A DNA stretch of 45,605 nt from Methanobacterium bryantii (GCF_002287175.1 NZ_LMVM01000006.1:1-45605); one strand, 5' to 3'; shown: positions 34,837 to 43,346, counted from the stretch's first letter. Translations and numbers: made by a program. Notes: generated by a model from the letters alone, not told the origin.

Positions 34837-35109
34837 TTATTTATTAAGATGTATTTCAATGGCTGAAACGTTACTGTTTGATCCTTCTCTGTTAGATACT
34901 TCTTCTGTACTGATATCTATAGTTCCAAGCTTTATATCTGTTATAAATCTGTTTCTTACAATCTCTGCAACGTCAACGGCTTTGCTTATAGCCCTTCCAC
35001 GCGCTTTTAGAATAACTTCTGAAGTTCCGCTGTTCATTTGAGTTACTACCGCTAGTACATAATTCATCACTGGTTTATTTCCGATATATACGATGTTTTC
35101 CTCTGCCAT
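34837..35109 (-). CDS. albA: Alba chromatin/RNA-binding protein, copy 2
   Basis: 90 residues, nearly identical to copy 1 in the core (NIVYIGNKPVMNYVLAVV, 'VILKARGRAISKAVDVAEIV'). Differences cluster at the end of helix 2 and in the loop ('ITDIKLGTID' for 'ITEAEVGAID'). Alba paralogues can form heterodimers with altered DNA bridging. GGAGGT stands 6 bases before the ATG. The leader sequence ATATGGAGGTA (minus strand, 35115-35125) is the exact complement of part of the u4 RNA loop. Confidence 0.95.
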   Translation of the reverse strand: MAEENIVYIGNKPVMNYVLAVVTQMNSGTSEVILKARGRAISKAVDVAEIVRNRFITDIKLGTIDISTEEVSNREGSNSNVSAIEIHLNK

Positions 35110-35238
35110 TTTTATACCTCCATATGCTAATATAATATTTTGACTTGGTATTAATACAGTTATGTATTTCTATTTTAAATTCCTTTTTGAGTATTCAAAA
35201 CCTATAAAAAATTCTTTACTTTAAAAAAGTAGTTCGAC

Positions 35239-35508
35239 TTAAGCTGTATTAATATGTCGTGAATTAATTTTTTGTATATTCAAATCGTGAACGTGCATTA
35301 TATGAAAATGGCTTCGCATACGATTTAATTTATGTAATGCAGGCTTCAATTCTAATTGAACGAATTTATCCAGCCCCCATACCTTTTCTTTTCCTTCTTT
35401 TATCCTTTGCACGATTTCTGTTACCTCTGCAGGTTCTAGATGATGCCAGTAGGATTTGTCGTATCTAAGTTTAGCTATAATGTCCCACCAGTTTACTACG
35501 TTTGTCAA
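35239..35508 (-). CDS. Uncharacterised small protein (89 aa)
   Basis: The start is set at TTG 35506-35508 because GGAGGAG lies 5 bases upstream; a longer in-frame reading to 35556 has no ribosome site. The protein begins 'MTNVVNWWDIIAKLRYDKSYWHHLEP', is mostly helical and ends with a His/Met-rich segment ('RMRSHFHIMHVHDLNIQ'), which could bind a metal. I know no family. It sits 130 bases upstream of the second Alba gene on the same strand. Confidence 0.55.
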   Translation of the reverse strand: MTNVVNWWDIIAKLRYDKSYWHHLEPAEVTEIVQRIKEGKEKVWGLDKFVQLELKPALHKLNRMRSHFHIMHVHDLNIQKINSRHINTA

Positions 35509-36004
35509 AGTTTCTCCTCCGAATCTGATAAAAATAGTTGAAATCAATTCAGGCAAAAGTATAAAAATATTGGTATAATCAGGATTATAATAGTTAATAT
35601 GGTCTAAAATTCCTAATAAACTTTTCTATATCCTTATAAATTTATGTTACTTATTCATTATTAGTATTATACTTTAAAAAATTTAATTAAATAAATTGCC
35701 ATTGAGATATGTAAGTTCTATGTCTTTTTTTTAAATAGAAGGCAACTATCTTAACACGTTTTCTATATTTATATTCCCATGCATATCTCCAATTAATTAA
35801 ATTAGTTCATATTTTGAAAGGGTATTATATTTTATCTTTTTACCTCTGTTTTTATGAATTCTACAATATCACCACACTATCATCAATCAGTAATCTTTAA
35901 TTACATTAAAAAAGAAAATCTTTTAATTCAAATCTAATTGATCTAAATTAGAGATTTTATTTTAGAGTTAATTACATCTAAATTAAGTTACAAGGAGAAA
36001 TAAA
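35509..36004. other. AT-rich gap
   Basis: About 495 bases between divergent genes. TATA-like stretches occur, as expected for two promoters. AAGGAG at about 35993-35998 is the ribosome site of the TPR gene. I see no gene, repeat or strong hairpin. Confidence 0.4.
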
Positions 36005-36991
36005 TTGACCAGTAATCAAGCTAAAAAACTTTATCAAAAAGGAATAGAATTATTAAGCTATGGAAAGTCTGATGAGGCTGTTAACTACTTTCGTGAAGCA
36101 ATAGAATCAGATCCGTTCTGTATGGAGGCCCAGCTAGAACTGGGATATCTTCTGGGATCCATGGACAATTATGAAGAATCACTGCAGTGTTTTAATAAGG
36201 CAGTGAAAATAGAAAAAAATTTTCCAGGACTTTTCGGCAGAGGAATGTGTCTTTTCTTCATGGAAGACTATGATAAATCACTAGAAGTGTTTTTAGAAGC
36301 CCAGGAATATGGGGAAAATGAAGATTTATGGTACTATATTGGAAACCTTAATCTAATTCATTTAGGCAACTATGAAGGTGCTGTAAACTGCTTTGATATA
36401 GCACTGTCCATAGATGAAAATTTTATTGAAGCATGGAATGATTGTGGTATGGCTTACAGCATTTTGGAAGATGATGAAAACGCGCTGGTGTGTTTTGAAG
36501 AGGCTTTAAATATTGATCCTGAGTACAGGCAGGCTGTTTACAATATGGGGGCTACTTTAGCTGATATGGGCCGCTACAGCGAATCATTAGTATATCTGGA
36601 TAGAATCCTGGAAAAAGAGCCGGATAATTTCAAAGCGATGTTTTATAAAGGAAATGTTCTGTATTTTATGGAAAAAGAAGAAGAATCAATTGAATACTTT
36701 ATAAAAGCTCTTAAAATAGATAAAAATCAGCCAGAACTCTGGAATTACTTAGGCTATGTTCAGTTTAGCATTGGGCAGAATCATGAAGCGGTGGAATCTT
36801 TTAAGGAAGCTATTAAGTTCGATGATGAGTATGATACAGCTTATATTAACTTGGGAAATGTTTATATGGATCTAGGCAAGAATAATCTTGCTTTGGATTG
36901 TTTTGAACGGGTACTAGAAATTTCTTCAGATAGTGAAGAGGCATTAATGAAAATTGAAGAATTAAAAACAGAAAAAGAAATATTGAACTGA
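36005..36991 (+). CDS. TPR repeat protein
   Basis: 328 residues made almost wholly of tetratricopeptide repeats: about nine units of 34 residues with the usual pattern (Trp/Leu at 4, Gly/Ala at 8, Tyr/Phe at 11, Ala at 20 and 27, Pro at 32). Examples are 'AWNDCGMAYSILEDDENAL', 'AVYNMGATLADMGRYSESL' and 'AYINLGNVYMDLGKNNLAL'. It is strongly acidic, with no signal or enzyme domain, so it is likely a protein-binding scaffold. The start is TTG behind AAGGAGAAATAAA. Its partners cannot be told from the context. A convergent secreted protein follows. Confidence 0.9.
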   Translation: MTSNQAKKLYQKGIELLSYGKSDEAVNYFREAIESDPFCMEAQLELGYLLGSMDNYEESLQCFNKAVKIEKNFPGLFGRGMCLFFMEDYDKSLEVFLEAQEYGENEDLWYYIGNLNLIHLGNYEGAVNCFDIALSIDENFIEAWNDCGMAYSILEDDENALVCFEEALNIDPEYRQAVYNMGATLADMGRYSESLVYLDRILEKEPDNFKAMFYKGNVLYFMEKEEESIEYFIKALKIDKNQPELWNYLGYVQFSIGQNHEAVESFKEAIKFDDEYDTAYINLGNVYMDLGKNNLALDCFERVLEISSDSEEALMKIEELKTEKEILN

Positions 36992-37017
36992 AAAATTAAA
37001 TATTTTTTTATAACCAA

Positions 37018-37386
37018 TCACTTTTTAATGATTACCATGTAAGTATCTGTGATAGTTCTGTCGTCAGCAGGTGGATCTATCATGATATGGTACCATGGAG
37101 TGCAGATTATATTTACAAATGCAATACCTGGTTTGGCAGCTTTGAATGTAAATATGTTCCCTTCAGTGGATACTAAATCGAGATAGTTCTTGTTGTACTG
37201 TGCATTGAAGGATACTTCTGGAATATGAATTCCTGAAGGTGCAGCTGTAAATGTGTCATTTAGCTCTACTATTTTAATATGATACTGCCAGTTTGAATCA
37301 ATTTTAGCTGCAGAAACTCCTGAAACCATGAAACTCATTGAAAATACTGCTACGATAAAAATTGATGCTATTTTTAGATTGTTCAT
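37018..37386 (-). CDS. Secreted Ig-like protein, possibly chagasin-related
   Basis: 122 residues. A signal peptide ends at 'SGVSAA', and the mature part is all beta. 'IPEVSFNAQYNKNYLDLVS' and 'NIFTFKAAKPGIAFVNIICTPW' resemble strands and the G-hinge of the I42 (chagasin) cysteine-peptidase inhibitor fold, though the NPTTGYxW loop is not visible. This is therefore a fold-level guess. GGAGGG lies about 10 bases before the ATG. If correct, it would be a second inhibitor-like protein beside the ORF at 17.8 kb. Confidence 0.65.
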   Translation of the reverse strand: MNNLKIASIFIVAVFSMSFMVSGVSAAKIDSNWQYHIKIVELNDTFTAAPSGIHIPEVSFNAQYNKNYLDLVSTEGNIFTFKAAKPGIAFVNIICTPWYHIMIDPPADDRTITDTYMVIIKK

Positions 37387-37764
37387 CTTTTATAAACCCT
37401 CCTTTTCAATTTAATAAACTAATACTGGTGATTGTTAGTAACTACAAACATATAACATTATTTAAATTCAAAAATTAGGACATTTATTAAAGGGAAAATA
37501 AATATTTAATATCTATAAATGGGAGTATTGATTATTTAAATTAACTCCAGTGAAGTTAGAGAATATTTCATCTAAAAAAAGCAAGATTTGTTAAATAAAC
37601 TTCCAAACTGGAGACGAGATATATAATTTTTTATAGGTGTCTAAAACTAAAATGGAAAAATGGATAAATAAAAAAAAAGTAGATGATTTTTTAAGAAGGT
37701 GTTAACTGCGAACTTTATATGTGCATGTTAAAGTTAGTATAACTATTAAATAAATGGTGAATAA
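37387..37764. promoter_or_regulatory. Divergent promoter region
   Basis: 378 AT-rich bases. AACTTTATATGTG at 37711-37723 is a plausible TATA box for the plus-strand 69-residue gene, about 50 bases before its ATG. I see no other structure. Confidence 0.4.
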
Positions 37765-37974
37765 ATGAAATTAGAGTTTCATGGAGATTTTGTAACAATT
37801 TACATGCCCGCAGTTGAAAGAGAAAAAGCAGTAACATTTTTAAATAAGTACGATATAAACTATAAAGAAGATGAGATAACCAGAATTGATGGAACATATA
37901 TTCAATTTGGGTTTTATGCATCAGAAACAATAAAAAGATTATTTGATCAATTTTTGAGAGACAGAATTAAATAA
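37765..37974 (+). CDS. Small uncharacterised protein (69 aa)
   Basis: GGTGAATAA precedes the ATG. The order is alpha/beta: 'MKLEFHGDFVTIYMP' (two strands), a helix 'EREKAVTFLNKYD', a strand pair 'ITRIDGTYIQFGFYA' and a closing helix 'SETIKRLFDQFLRDRIK'. It is a compact soluble domain of unknown family, in an area rich in small orphan genes. Confidence 0.55.
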   Translation: MKLEFHGDFVTIYMPAVEREKAVTFLNKYDINYKEDEITRIDGTYIQFGFYASETIKRLFDQFLRDRIK

Positions 37975-38179
37975 ATTACAAAATTGGTAATTGCTTTTAA
38001 AAACTCATTTTAATTACTGATTTTACATTCTATGATTTTTAAATAATAAAATTTAAGTAAATGGTAAAACATAGGATAAAAAGAATGTTCTTTTTATTTT
38101 AGACGAAGTTTACGATATAAAATTAATTTGGATATATATTGTATCTAAAGCTTTTATAGATAAATAAGGAGATGATTTA

Positions 38180-38299
38180 ATGCATTTATTTTGTGTTGAA
38201 TGCGGTGGAGAACTTAAACATTTTCATGAGGGTTACAAATGTATAAAATGTGGTAAGGAGTATCCTCCAGTAAAATGTAATAATAAAGAAAATAAATGA
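38180..38299 (+). CDS. 39-residue zinc-ribbon protein
   Basis: ATG 38180 behind AAGGAGATGAT, stop TGA 38297-38299. Two CxxC pairs (FCVECGG and KCIKCGK) 16 residues apart form a rubredoxin-like zinc ribbon, followed by a short Lys/Asn tail with one more Cys. Such micro zinc ribbons are common in archaea and usually bind nucleic acid or a partner protein. The ribosome site and CxxC geometry make it a convincing gene despite its size. Confidence 0.75.
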   Translation: MHLFCVECGGELKHFHEGYKCIKCGKEYPPVKCNNKENK

Positions 38300-38590
38300 T
38301 AAGGGTTTATTTTATTTACGGCTTAAAGACTTAATATTTGAGTATTTGTCTTAAAATTCACAGTCTTATCCTGTTAAAGAAAAAAATTAATATTTTGATA
38401 TGAAATTCAATTTAATATTTAATTGTTAAATTTTGATTAGTTGAATATTGGTTAAAAATAGGGAATAATGTCAAATGACAATAACCGTTTAAATACGCTT
38501 GTCTGTAAATATCCCACATATAAGCGGCATTATCTTTTGCTTATTTGAGTTAATATTTCATGCAATAACTTAAAAAGCAGATAAAAGTTT

Positions 38591-38812
38591 TTAAAACGTT
38601 AATGCAGGCGCTTCAGGCATATAATTCGTGTCAAAATATAGAACACTTGAAAAAGGGATTACTCTCCTGTATTTATGGTTGTTGTCATTAAAATGTATAA
38701 TAATTTCATTAGTTTGCACTGCCAGTTTTTCTACATTGTTTTCGCCTATTTTAAATAACTCCTTATCTTTTGAGTTGAGATATGTTATTTCAATAAATTG
38801 AGATTTTTCCAT
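38591..38812 (-). CDS. Small uncharacterised beta-rich protein (73 aa)
   Basis: GGTGATC lies 5 bases before the ATG. The order is beta-rich: 'FIEITYLNSKDKELFKIGE', 'KLAVQTNEIIIHFNDNNHKY' and 'RRVIPFSSVLYFDTNYMP'. There is no signal or membrane segment. I do not recognise it. It is flanked by AT-rich gaps of about 290 and 340 bases. Confidence 0.5.
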   Translation of the reverse strand: MEKSQFIEITYLNSKDKELFKIGENNVEKLAVQTNEIIIHFNDNNHKYRRVIPFSSVLYFDTNYMPEAPALTF

Positions 38813-39152
38813 AATAGATCACCACGATTGATTTTTAATTATTTAAATTATTGTTTTTAATTTTTTTAATTTTTATAGGAGTCATGTTTCAGTTTTAATA
38901 AAGGCGAAATGGAATTTCATCTACTTTTTCAGCTATACAATATTTAATGATGTTTAATAAATAACTATTAAAATTAAATTTATGTTCTAAGTTATATGTT
39001 GGCCTTATTTTTTTATTTTATATGGAAATAAGTGTATAAATTGGTTTTAAATGAATGGTAATTTTATAATTTTTAAAATAATCCCAAAATAAACGATAAT
39101 TTTATATGATATGGTTTACAAAAGATATAATAATAAAAATGAGGTGATATGT
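38813..39152. promoter_or_regulatory. Gap with the histone promoter
   Basis: 340 AT-rich bases. AACGATAATTTTATATGAT at about 39092-39110 provides BRE and TATA for the histone gene, giving a leader of about 25 nt. Nothing else was seen. Confidence 0.5.
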
Positions 39153-39359
39153 ATGAGTGAATTACCATTAGCTCCAGTTGGAAGAATCATAAAAAATGAA
39201 GGTCGTCTAAGAGTAAGTGAAGATGCAACCGAAACTTTAGCAAAGGCTTTAGAAACTAAAGGTGAAGAAATTGCTGTAGAAGCTGTTAAACTTGCAAAAC
39301 ACGCTGGAAGAAAAACAGTTAAAGCATCAGATATTGAATTAGCTGCTAAAATTTTGTAA
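39153..39359 (+). CDS. Archaeal histone (HMf type)
   Basis: 68 residues, the standard tailless archaeal histone. The start is ATG 39153, with GAGGTGAT 5 bases upstream; a longer reading is unsupported. The fold is plain: 'LPLAPVGRIIKNEG' (helix 1, first DNA contact), 'RVSEDATETLAKALETKG' into the long central helix, and 'HAGRKTVKASDIELAAKIL' with the RKTV loop that contacts DNA. It wraps DNA as dimers that extend into longer hypernucleosomes. A T-rich terminator follows the gene, then hairpin array C. Confidence 0.96.
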   Translation: MSELPLAPVGRIIKNEGRLRVSEDATETLAKALETKGEEIAVEAVKLAKHAGRKTVKASDIELAAKIL

Positions 39360-39596
39360 AACTTTTTATTGAAGAATATTATTTATTTTTTTTTGTTATC
39401 TTTTAAATTAATTCATTAAATAATTTGTAAAAACGCTTTGGAGTACTGTGCAGATATTACTATTTAAATTATGTAATTTTTGGTTAAATAAATGGAATTT
39501 TTTTTTAAACACTTTCAATTTAAATTAATCAGTATGGAAAAATTTTTTATTTTTCAATATAACACGTTAATGAAGAAAACCATGCGCATGATAATA

Positions 39597-39975
39597 GGCA
39601 TGTAAAAATCACAGCTAACAAACACGATGTGTTTGTCGCCTGCAAAATCTTCGATTTGTGATTCAAGAAACTCTCAAACCGAAGGGTTTGGAGCACGAAT
39701 CGAAGATTCGTATGCTTTGTTTTTTCAATTTCAAAAACCTGTTAAGTCTCTGATTACACCATAAACACCGAGTGTTTGTTGGCTTCGATTTTTGAAGACC
39801 GAAGGTTTTTGTGAACACGTTAAAAAAAATTTCCAATTTTTTACTGTCACAAAATCCCTCAAAATTCGAAGAATTTTGGGGCATGTAAAAATTCTTTGAA
39901 TTTTTACGGTTGCGGAATTACATTCCGCAAACATCAAAAACCGTAGGTTTTTGAAAGCTTCGATTTTGTGAACAT
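39597..39975. repeat. Hairpin array C: nested 3-nt-loop palindromes
   Basis: About eleven palindromes: ACAAACAC/GAT/GTGTTTGT, CAAACC/GAAG/GGTTTG, ACGAATC/GAA/GATTCGT, AAACAC/CGA/GTGTTT, AAAAAATT/TCC/AATTTTTT, CAAAATTC/GAA/GAATTTTG, GTAAAAATTC/TTT/GAATTTTTAC, TGCGGAAT/TAC/ATTCCGCA and TCAAAAACC/GTA/GGTTTTTGA, among others. An enclosing stem TCACAAAATC (about 39848) with GATTTTGTGA (about 39963) holds the last four. It lies between the histone and a small gene. Confidence 0.85.
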
Positions 39976-40013
39976 GAGCGAAAATTAAATAACTAGTTGA
40001 TTCAATTATTAAC

Positions 40014-40193
40014 ATGGTTAAAAAAAGTGAATCAGAAAGGTTTTTAAAAATAGCAAGTAACTGTAAGCCGGAAGAATTGAAAGATGTATTAAAAAAAGTT
40101 GAAAGTGCAATTGAAAAGTCTGTAGATAAAGATAAGGATCTTCTAATGGCAAAGACTATAATCACGGCTAGATTAACTTCAATGAGAAATTAA
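40014..40193 (+). CDS. 59-residue helical protein
   Basis: ATG 40014 to TAA 40191-40193. 'SESERFLKIASNCKPEELKDVLKKVESAIEKSVDKDKDLLMAKTIITARL' (read as separate helices at about 5-13, 18-35 and 38-57) is highly charged and all-helical. No ribosome site is visible, so a leaderless or short-leader mRNA is likely. The family is unknown. It begins directly after hairpin array C. Confidence 0.5.
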   Translation: MVKKSESERFLKIASNCKPEELKDVLKKVESAIEKSVDKDKDLLMAKTIITARLTSMRN

Positions 40194-40629
40194 ATAAAGA
40201 ATTACATCTATAGTGTTGTTATGAATTTATAAAAAAGCTGTTTGGAAGTGGTATGAAATGAAGACCATCCAATGACATGTATAATTGGGTATAAATTTTT
40301 GTCATCAAATATGTTCTTACCCCTAAAAGATTATATATTGTTTAAATTAGCAGTTAAGTTAAATTTCGGGAGATGTTTAATAGTTTTCTTGGCAAGTATA
40401 CTATATACAGGTCTTTTTTGATGAGATTTGATATTTAAGTAGATATCATATATGTTTAAGAACCATTGACTGTGTATTATGCTCTTAATATGAAAAAAAG
40501 TTAAAATTAAACTTTTTAACTAATAACTTATTCTATTCTTTTTCTTTTAAAATGCATTACTTTATATAGTATCAAAAATATAAAGACTGTTGAAGCCTAT
40601 TTTTTAGGCTATAATAAGGACGTGAAAAA
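40194..40629. promoter_or_regulatory. Gap with the TRAM promoter and leader hairpin
   Basis: 436 bases. TTTATATAGT at 40561-40570 is a clear TATA box, with an expected start near 40590. The leader begins with AGCCTA/TTTTT/TAGGCT (40594-40610), a 6-bp hairpin that ends seven bases before AAGGA. The first 350 bases show nothing recognisable. Confidence 0.5.
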
Positions 40630-40854
40630 TTGTTTGGAAATAATTACGGAAGAGATAATAGAGGAAATTCTTCTCCTGTAAACGAAGGCGAAGAATACGA
40701 TGTTAAAATAGAAGATATGGGAAGAGATGGAGACGGAATCGCTAAAGTAGAAGGTTTCATAGTTTTTGTAAGTGGAGCTAAAAAAGGCGATGAAGTTAAA
40801 ATCAAAATCAATTCTGTAAGAAGAAACTTTGCTTTTGCAGAAGTAGTAGAATAG
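40630..40854 (+). CDS. TRAM-domain RNA-binding protein
   Basis: 74 residues from TTG 40630, with AAGGACGTG upstream. A short Asn/Gly/Arg-rich front is followed by one TRAM domain (about 17-74): 'VNEGEEYDVKIEDMGRDGDG', 'AKVEGFIVFVSGAKKGDEV' and 'RRNFAFAEVVE'. Single-TRAM proteins of methanogens act as RNA chaperones and are often cold-induced, a role like bacterial Csp. The small AU-looped hairpin at the start of the leader, close to the ribosome site, would suit temperature control; that is inference. Confidence 0.93.
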   Translation: MFGNNYGRDNRGNSSPVNEGEEYDVKIEDMGRDGDGIAKVEGFIVFVSGAKKGDEVKIKINSVRRNFAFAEVVE

Positions 40855-41829
40855 CTTAATTTAGGTTTTAAGTTAATTTTTAATGCTCTTAATCTATATT
40901 AATGCTTCAAATTGTACTACAATTATAGTGAACGTTTTTTTATTAAGATGTCACGTCTTATCATTAAACTACGGATCATGAGCTTTTAAAATTTAATTTT
41001 CATTTAAATTTATCTATTTTTTAATTTTTTTTACACATATCAAAATTATTTTTCGAATGATCTAACTCGAGAAGATTATAAACTAGTTTTATAATTTGAG
41101 TAATGATTGATAAGAGTGGTTTTAGACGTAATAGAGTGATCTCACCTGAAACCAGATATAGTTTCTATGGCAAAATATTTTAAAACATTCTAAAAATAAT
41201 GAAGATGTCTAAATAATCCTGAGCACCGAAGGAGGCACCAAATGATGCCCAAGATTATTCAGTAGTCCACTTAATAATAAGTTCGTACTAATTTATATGT
41301 TTTTTGTACTTTTATGTTTTTGAACAGATGTATTTTTGTACATATACACGTTTTTTACTAATATTTTCCAATATTTTTGCTGTCACTTTTATCGATATTT
41401 GTTAAATGCTTAAAAAGATACATTTTAATTTATTTTATTTGAAATTCAAAATTTTGAATATTCCTAAAATTTCATCAGGACTTTTAACTAATGAAAAGCA
41501 ACAGTATACATGTCAAATACATAGAAAATACAACAATTGGGGTGCAACTGCAAAAATTCCTTAATTTCCTATGATTTGTATATAATGGCATTTTAAAAGT
41601 GATCCTGGCTATGAAATAATATTCCTATTAAATTGGAATTTTTATTTATCTTTTAAACGACTACTATGGTAAAGCAGTTCGATTTATATATGATGTGGTT
41701 CAAATATCAACTAAAAATATTAGACTCCAAAATCTGTTAAAAATTTATATTTTTGATGGATTGGGAAAATAATTTGGCTCAAAAACGTTTTGTTTGGGGG
41801 CATTTCTTTAAAAAAGAATAGGTGATTTG
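40855..41829. other. 975-base gene-poor region containing a candidate small RNA
   Basis: No credible protein gene on either strand. The minus-strand structured element at about 41193-41305 is described separately. The remainder is AT-rich; ATTCAAAATTTTGAAT near 41440 is a simple palindrome. The stretch before 41830 contains the promoter area of the small winged-helix-like gene. Confidence 0.5.
41193..41275 (-). ncRNA. Candidate small RNA with a 17-bp stem and GGUGCCUCC loop
   Basis: On the minus strand, CTGAATAATCTTGGGCA (from 41262 down to 41246) pairs with TGCTCAGGATTATTTAG (41225 down to 41209): 17 contiguous pairs including three G-U. The 20-base loop contains GGUGCCUCC. Read as plus-strand RNA the three G-U pairs become A-C mismatches, so the minus strand is the likely transcript. 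A minus-strand TATA (AAAAAACATATAAAT, about 41291-41306) lies the right distance upstream of the stem, and TTATTTTTAG at about 41193-41202 ends it. Confidence 0.6.
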
Positions 41830-42102
41830 ATGGATTCTAACTATGAGAACGCAATGATAATATTAAAAGCGATGGTGGAAAGAAGCAGAGTAAATGCCAG
41901 CAGTGGCGATGTCATAAAGAGAATTACCAACCTGGAATGTGAGGAAATTAACAGTGCAATACCCTGCCTGGAAGAAATGAACTTAGTAAAGACACTAGGT
42001 GACATAAGCAAGGTCAATTTTGACTTTTTTAACGTTAGACTCTTACCTGAAGGTTACAAATACTATGATGAGAATTTCGGGAAAATAAAGAGCATAGATT
42101 AA
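41830..42102 (+). CDS. Small winged-helix-like protein (90 aa)
   Basis: ATG 41830 behind AGGTGAT. Helices 'YENAMIILKAMVERSR', 'SGDVIKRITNLECEEINSAI' and 'CLEEMNLVKTLGD' followed by a strand pair ('VNFDFFNVRLLPEGYKYYD') are the order of a winged helix, with the last segment like the wing and 'TPEG' end of archaeal regulators. It could be a DNA-binding regulator. The convergent antiporter gene ends about 50 bases away. Confidence 0.6.
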   Translation: MDSNYENAMIILKAMVERSRVNASSGDVIKRITNLECEEINSAIPCLEEMNLVKTLGDISKVNFDFFNVRLLPEGYKYYDENFGKIKSID

Positions 42103-42152
42103 AAGCTCAAAATTTTCGCTGTTTTTTTAACCAATTTTTATCTTTTATATGA

Positions 42153-43346
42153 TTATTCTTCTTTTTTTGCAGTAGAAAGGCCTAAACGTTCTGCGATTAC
42201 ATGGATAGTTGAGCCCTGTACCAGTGCTGAAGTTAAAGTTATAAAGAAAACTATGTTAAAGATCATGTTCGCGCCGCTAATTCCAGCTACTATGGGGTAA
42301 GTTGCAAAGATAATTGGCACAGCTCCTTTAATACCCACCCACGAAATGAAAACTTTGTCTTTGAGCCCTACTTTAAATGGTGAAAGACATAAGAATACTG
42401 CAAGGGGCCGGGCGACCAGAATCAGGAAGAAAGAAATTAAAATTCCTACTCCAATTACTGGAACGATTTGGGAAGGGAATACGAGGAGTCCTAAGGTTAA
42501 AAACATTATAATTTGCATTAACCATGCCATTCCATCGAAAAACTGCATCTGGATCTTTTTATTTAGGAAGTGGCTGTTTCCAAGTATCAATGCTGCGATG
42601 TAAACACTTAAAAAACCATTTCCACCTACAAAATAGGTCACAGAAAATGTTAAAAATGCCAGAGCTATGGTAAGGACTGGATAAAGCCCTTGAATGTGGA
42701 GTTTAATGCTGTTAATTAGTTTAACTGATCCTTTTCCAAAGATAAATCCTAGAATGACACCGAGTCCTATTGACTGCACGAGTAACAGTATAGTAGACCA
42801 GACTGACGTTGTGGGGTTCAATATTAGAAATATTAAAGTAGTGGTCAGGAAATAAGCCATAGGGTCATTTGTTCCACTTTCAAGCTCAAGGGTTGGTATA
42901 ATATTATTTTTTAAATCCTGGTTTTTTGACCTGAAGATAGAAAATATGGCCGCTGCATCTGTGGATGAAACAATAGCTCCTATTAAAAGGGATTGGATAA
43001 GGGAAAACCCTGTAATCCAGTTAATAAAAAGGCCCACTGCCACAGTGGTTATTAAAACGCCCGCAGTAGAAAGAACCACCCCTCTCCCAAGGACGGGCTT
43101 AACATCTTTCCATTTAGTGTCTAAACCTCCTGAATAAAGAATTATAACAAGAGCAATAATTCCTATGAACTGTGTAATATTGGGATTATCAAAATAGATT
43201 CCACCTATACCTTCAGAACCTGCCAACATACCTATTAAAAGGAAAAAAACGAGCGAAGGGATTCCCAGCCTGTTAGAAGTTTTGCTTATTATTATGCTGA
43301 TAAAAAGCAAAAGGGAGCCAATTAAAATGAACTGTTCTGAAAGCAT
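42153..43346 (-). CDS. CPA1-family cation/proton antiporter (NhaP2-like)
   Basis: 397 residues with about 12-13 membrane helices. The ion-binding motif of electroneutral CPA1 exchangers is visible as 'LESGTNDPMAYF' (Asn160-Asp161), with the companion 'SSTDAAAIFS' (127-136) and a late 'ISWVGIKGAVPIIFA'. The sequence follows the NhaP2/CvrA K+ or Na+/H+ group, but it ends right after the membrane part and lacks the C-terminal TrkA_C/regulatory region found in many relatives. It would help set internal pH and K+. It is transcribed alone; the SulP gene lies upstream on the same strand after 167 bases. Confidence 0.9.
   Translation of the reverse strand: MLSEQFILIGSLLLFISIIISKTSNRLGIPSLVFFLLIGMLAGSEGIGGIYFDNPNITQFIGIIALVIILYSGGLDTKWKDVKPVLGRGVVLSTAGVLITTVAVGLFINWITGFSLIQSLLIGAIVSSTDAAAIFSIFRSKNQDLKNNIIPTLELESGTNDPMAYFLTTTLIFLILNPTTSVWSTILLLVQSIGLGVILGFIFGKGSVKLINSIKLHIQGLYPVLTIALAFLTFSVTYFVGGNGFLSVYIAALILGNSHFLNKKIQMQFFDGMAWLMQIIMFLTLGLLVFPSQIVPVIGVGILISFFLILVARPLAVFLCLSPFKVGLKDKVFISWVGIKGAVPIIFATYPIVAGISGANMIFNIVFFITLTSALVQGSTIHVIAERLGLSTAKKEE

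Noticed and set aside
39663..40165. Minus-strand frames of 73 and 144 residues over array C and the 59-residue gene
   Set aside because: They cover repeat DNA and the antisense of a better-supported small gene.
41221..41240. Glycine-riboswitch-like string GCACCGAAGGAGGCACC on the plus strand
   Set aside because: Only this short string resembles the aptamer. The rest of the conserved core is missing, no glycine-related gene follows, and the stem evidence points to the other strand.
41201..41265. C/D-box guide RNA on the plus strand (ATGAAGA ... CTGA ... ATGATG ... )
   Set aside because: Boxes C and D' are spaced plausibly, but the final D box would be CAGT instead of CTGA, and the strong stem, promoter and T-rich end all favour a minus-strand RNA.
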